DNA from: Steroidobacteraceae bacterium
Lineage (GTDB): Bacteria; Pseudomonadota; Gammaproteobacteria; Steroidobacterales; Steroidobacteraceae
Direction of reading: 5' to 3'
Assembly: GCA_013044085.1 (NCBI GenBank)
Contig: JABEVI010000113.1
Location: 1 to 7,740, forward strand
Length of the DNA: 7,740 nt
In this document: piece by piece, positions 6,371-7,740 of the stretch
Numbering within the stretch: the first letter of the stretch is position 1
Layout of the letters: each line of letters starts with the position of its first letter
Notes under the pieces: generated by a model
What the model was told of the DNA's origin: nothing
Seen by the model: the letters and a program-made list of their open reading frames with translations, nothing else
Database searches by the model: none
Made by a program: the position numbers and the translations under genes

Positions 6371-7348
6371 TCAGATCAAGTCTTTCACGCCGTCACGCTC
6401 TTCGCACAGCTCTTGATGGGTTGCGCGCATCTTCTCGCGGCTGAACTCGTCGATCTGCAGTCCCTGCACGATGTGATATGCGCCGTCCCGGCAGGTGACC
6501 GGATACGAGTAGATGACGCCTTCCGGAATTCCGTAGCTGCCGTCGGCGGGGATCGACATGCTGACCCAGTCGCCCGCGGGCGTGCCGTGCACCCAGTCGC
6601 GCATGTGATCGATCGCGGCCGATGCGGCGGATGCGGCGGAGGAGCTGCCGCGCGCCTTGATGATCGCTGCGCCACGCTGCTGCACGGTCGGTATGAAGGT
6701 GTCGCGAAACCAGTCTTTTCCGACGACGTCGAGCGCCGCCTTGCCGTCGACGCTCGCGTGATGGATGTCCGGGTATTGGGTCGCCGAGTGGTTGCCCCAG
6801 ACTGTGAGCTTGTTCACCTGCGAGACCGCAGTGCCCGCCTTCTGCGCAAGCAGCGCGAGGCCGCGATTGTGGTCGAGCCGGGTCATCGCCGTGAAGTTCC
6901 CGGGCGGCAGCGAGGGGGCGTTGCGCTGGGCGATCAGAGAATTCGTGTTAGCCGGATTACCGACGACGAGTACGCGCACGTTCCGGTTGGCGACGGCGTC
7001 GAGCGCCTTGCCTTGCGAGGAGAAGATCTTCGCGTTCTCAAGCAGCAGGTCCTTGCGCTCCATGCCCGGTCCGCGGGGTCGTGCGCCGACCAGCATGGCG
7101 AAATCGCAGTCCCGAAACGCCACATTTGCCTCGTCGCTCGCGCTGACCGAACGCAGTGTCGGGAACGCGCAGTCGCTCAGTTCCATGAGCACGCCCCGCG
7201 CTGCGCCGACGGCGGCGGGAATTTCCAGCAAATTCAAATTGATCGGCTGGTCGAGCCCGAGCATCTGACCGGACGCGACGCGAAATGCAAGCGCATAGCC
7301 GATGTTGCCGGCCGCGCCGGTGATCGTGACGGTAACGGGTTTTTTCAT
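6371..7348 (-). CDS. mdh: Malate dehydrogenase (NAD-dependent)
   Basis: This 325-residue enzyme interconverts malate and oxaloacetate with NAD in the cytoplasm, in the TCA cycle. The Rossmann motif TGAAGNIG is at 10-17, and the acidic residue ending the second strand (E42 in LLEIP) favours NAD over NADP. The substrate arginines lie in ARPRGPGMERKD (R92, R98) and at R162 in LDHNRG. The proton relay pair is D159 and H187 (TVWGNHSATQYPD). Length and motifs match the bacterial type found in Xanthomonas and beta-proteobacteria. The ATG at 7348 has GGAG 8 nt upstream and gives the usual N-terminus (MKKPVTVTITGAAGNIG). The upstream open frame to 7705 is not protein-like and is excluded. A segment that is usually RGLSSAASAANAA reads RGSSSAASAASAA here (233-245), a mild variation. 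dinB follows after 19 bp. Confidence 0.97.
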   Translation of the reverse strand: MKKPVTVTITGAAGNIGYALAFRVASGQMLGLDQPINLNLLEIPAAVGAARGVLMELSDCAFPTLRSVSASDEANVAFRDCDFAMLVGARPRGPGMERKDLLLENAKIFSSQGKALDAVANRNVRVLVVGNPANTNSLIAQRNAPSLPPGNFTAMTRLDHNRGLALLAQKAGTAVSQVNKLTVWGNHSATQYPDIHHASVDGKAALDVVGKDWFRDTFIPTVQQRGAAIIKARGSSSAASAASAAIDHMRDWVHGTPAGDWVSMSIPADGSYGIPEGVIYSYPVTCRDGAYHIVQGLQIDEFSREKMRATHQELCEERDGVKDLI

Positions 7349-7349
7349 G

Positions 7350-7739
7350 CTAAATGCTCCGCGCGCAAAGAGCCGAATGGTAGCCCAAATGGCGCGAGGA
7401 TGGCGTGTGATTCGCCACCCGGGCTGCGCATCCCCGTGTGTGCCGCGCATGCCGGTGCAACTCAGGCAGGATCTGCGGAATCGCCGGCATTCCAAGCTTG
7501 GCCGGTTCCTCGCCTCGGCTTTGCCCGGCGCTGCGCACGGCGGTTGGCAAGAACCGCGGCGCGTCGTTGCTCGGGCGGCTTGCGTGGTGCGGTCCGGTCT
7601 CGATGGCGAACAGCACCACGATCGCGAGCAGTGCGCAGGCGGCATACGCGAACACATCGTGGCGGTTACGCAGCCGCTGCGGCTTGTGCACCATTGCCAA
7701 CACACGCCGATCGAGCACGCGGGGCGGCGTGAGGCGCAC
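7350..7739 (-). CDS. Putative small one-helix membrane protein, possibly incomplete
   Basis: An open frame of 129 codons runs from a GTG at 7739 (an ATG at 7694 is an alternative) to a TAG that ends one nt before the mdh start codon. I recognise no family. Residues 29-46 (VFAYAACALLAIVVLFAI) form a clear hydrophobic helix after a basic segment (HKPQRLRNRH), which suggests a bitopic protein with a cytoplasmic N-terminus. The rest is Pro/His/Arg-rich and less protein-like, with weaker third-position GC after about residue 75, so the true C-terminus or frame could differ. The GTG sits one base from the window edge, so the gene may begin further upstream outside. The one-base spacing to mdh suggests coupling if the frame is real. 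No other gene is visible in this stretch, and I see no convincing promoter or terminator in it. Confidence 0.4.
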   Translation of the reverse strand: MRLTPPRVLDRRVLAMVHKPQRLRNRHDVFAYAACALLAIVVLFAIETGPHHASRPSNDAPRFLPTAVRSAGQSRGEEPAKLGMPAIPQILPELHRHARHTRGCAARVANHTPSSRHLGYHSALCARSI

Positions 7740-7740
7740 G

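Noticed and set aside
7349..7705. N-terminal extension of malate dehydrogenase up to 7705
   Set aside because: The extra residues are Cys/Arg/Ser-rich and unlike protein. The family N-terminus and a good ribosome-binding site are at the ATG at 7348.
6320..7732. Very long open frame (470 codons) on the plus strand opposite dinB and mdh
   Set aside because: It lies antisense to mdh, whose motifs are unmistakable, and its translation is rich in Arg/Ala/His without domains. Long antisense frames are expected in GC-rich codon-biased DNA.
1..7740. tRNA, rRNA, riboswitch, insertion sequence or phage attachment site
   Set aside because: Nothing resembling a cloverleaf, a conserved aptamer, terminal inverted repeats with a transposase, or an integrase was found on either strand by eye.

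Overview
The window is GC-rich chromosomal DNA in which every gene I can support lies on the minus strand, so transcription runs from high to low coordinates. The gene set suggests a Gammaproteobacterium, perhaps near Xanthomonadales/Nevskiales. It has a GspA/GspB (ExeA/ExeB-type) pair, a bacterial type malate dehydrogenase of about 325 residues like that of Xanthomonas, a Y-family polymerase and a DUF502 membrane protein. The lineage is inferred from protein flavour and base composition only. I see no tRNA, rRNA, CRISPR, insertion sequence, integrase or other sign of a mobile element, and base composition looks uniform throughout.

In transcription order, the right part (7739 down to 2716) holds a small putative one-helix membrane protein that may be incomplete at the right edge, malate dehydrogenase (mdh), DNA polymerase IV (dinB), then gspA and gspB. 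Spacing is tight (1, 19, 43 and 17 bp), and no terminator is visible between them, so they could be one transcript that combines a TCA-cycle enzyme, translesion synthesis and an assembly factor pair for the type II secretion system. GspA (AAA ATPase, one membrane helix, degenerate C39-like domain, peptidoglycan-binding domain) and GspB (one membrane helix, periplasmic T2SSB domain) are expected to form an inner-membrane complex that helps the secretin GspD pass and assemble through the peptidoglycan.

An 88-bp gap (2628-2715) with a 16-bp perfect palindrome separates this from a second compact group (2627 down to the left edge). That group is a secreted or periplasmic protein of unknown function with a GPNFAG...CGxxC region, a DUF502 inner-membrane protein, and an exported protein of unknown function that runs off the left edge in a proline-rich and Ala/Gly/Ser-rich tail. 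The gaps are 25 and 19 bp, which suggests an operon of envelope proteins.

Overall this is an ordinary, densely packed housekeeping region. I found no convincing undescribed system. The least characterised part is the three-gene envelope cluster at 1-2627.
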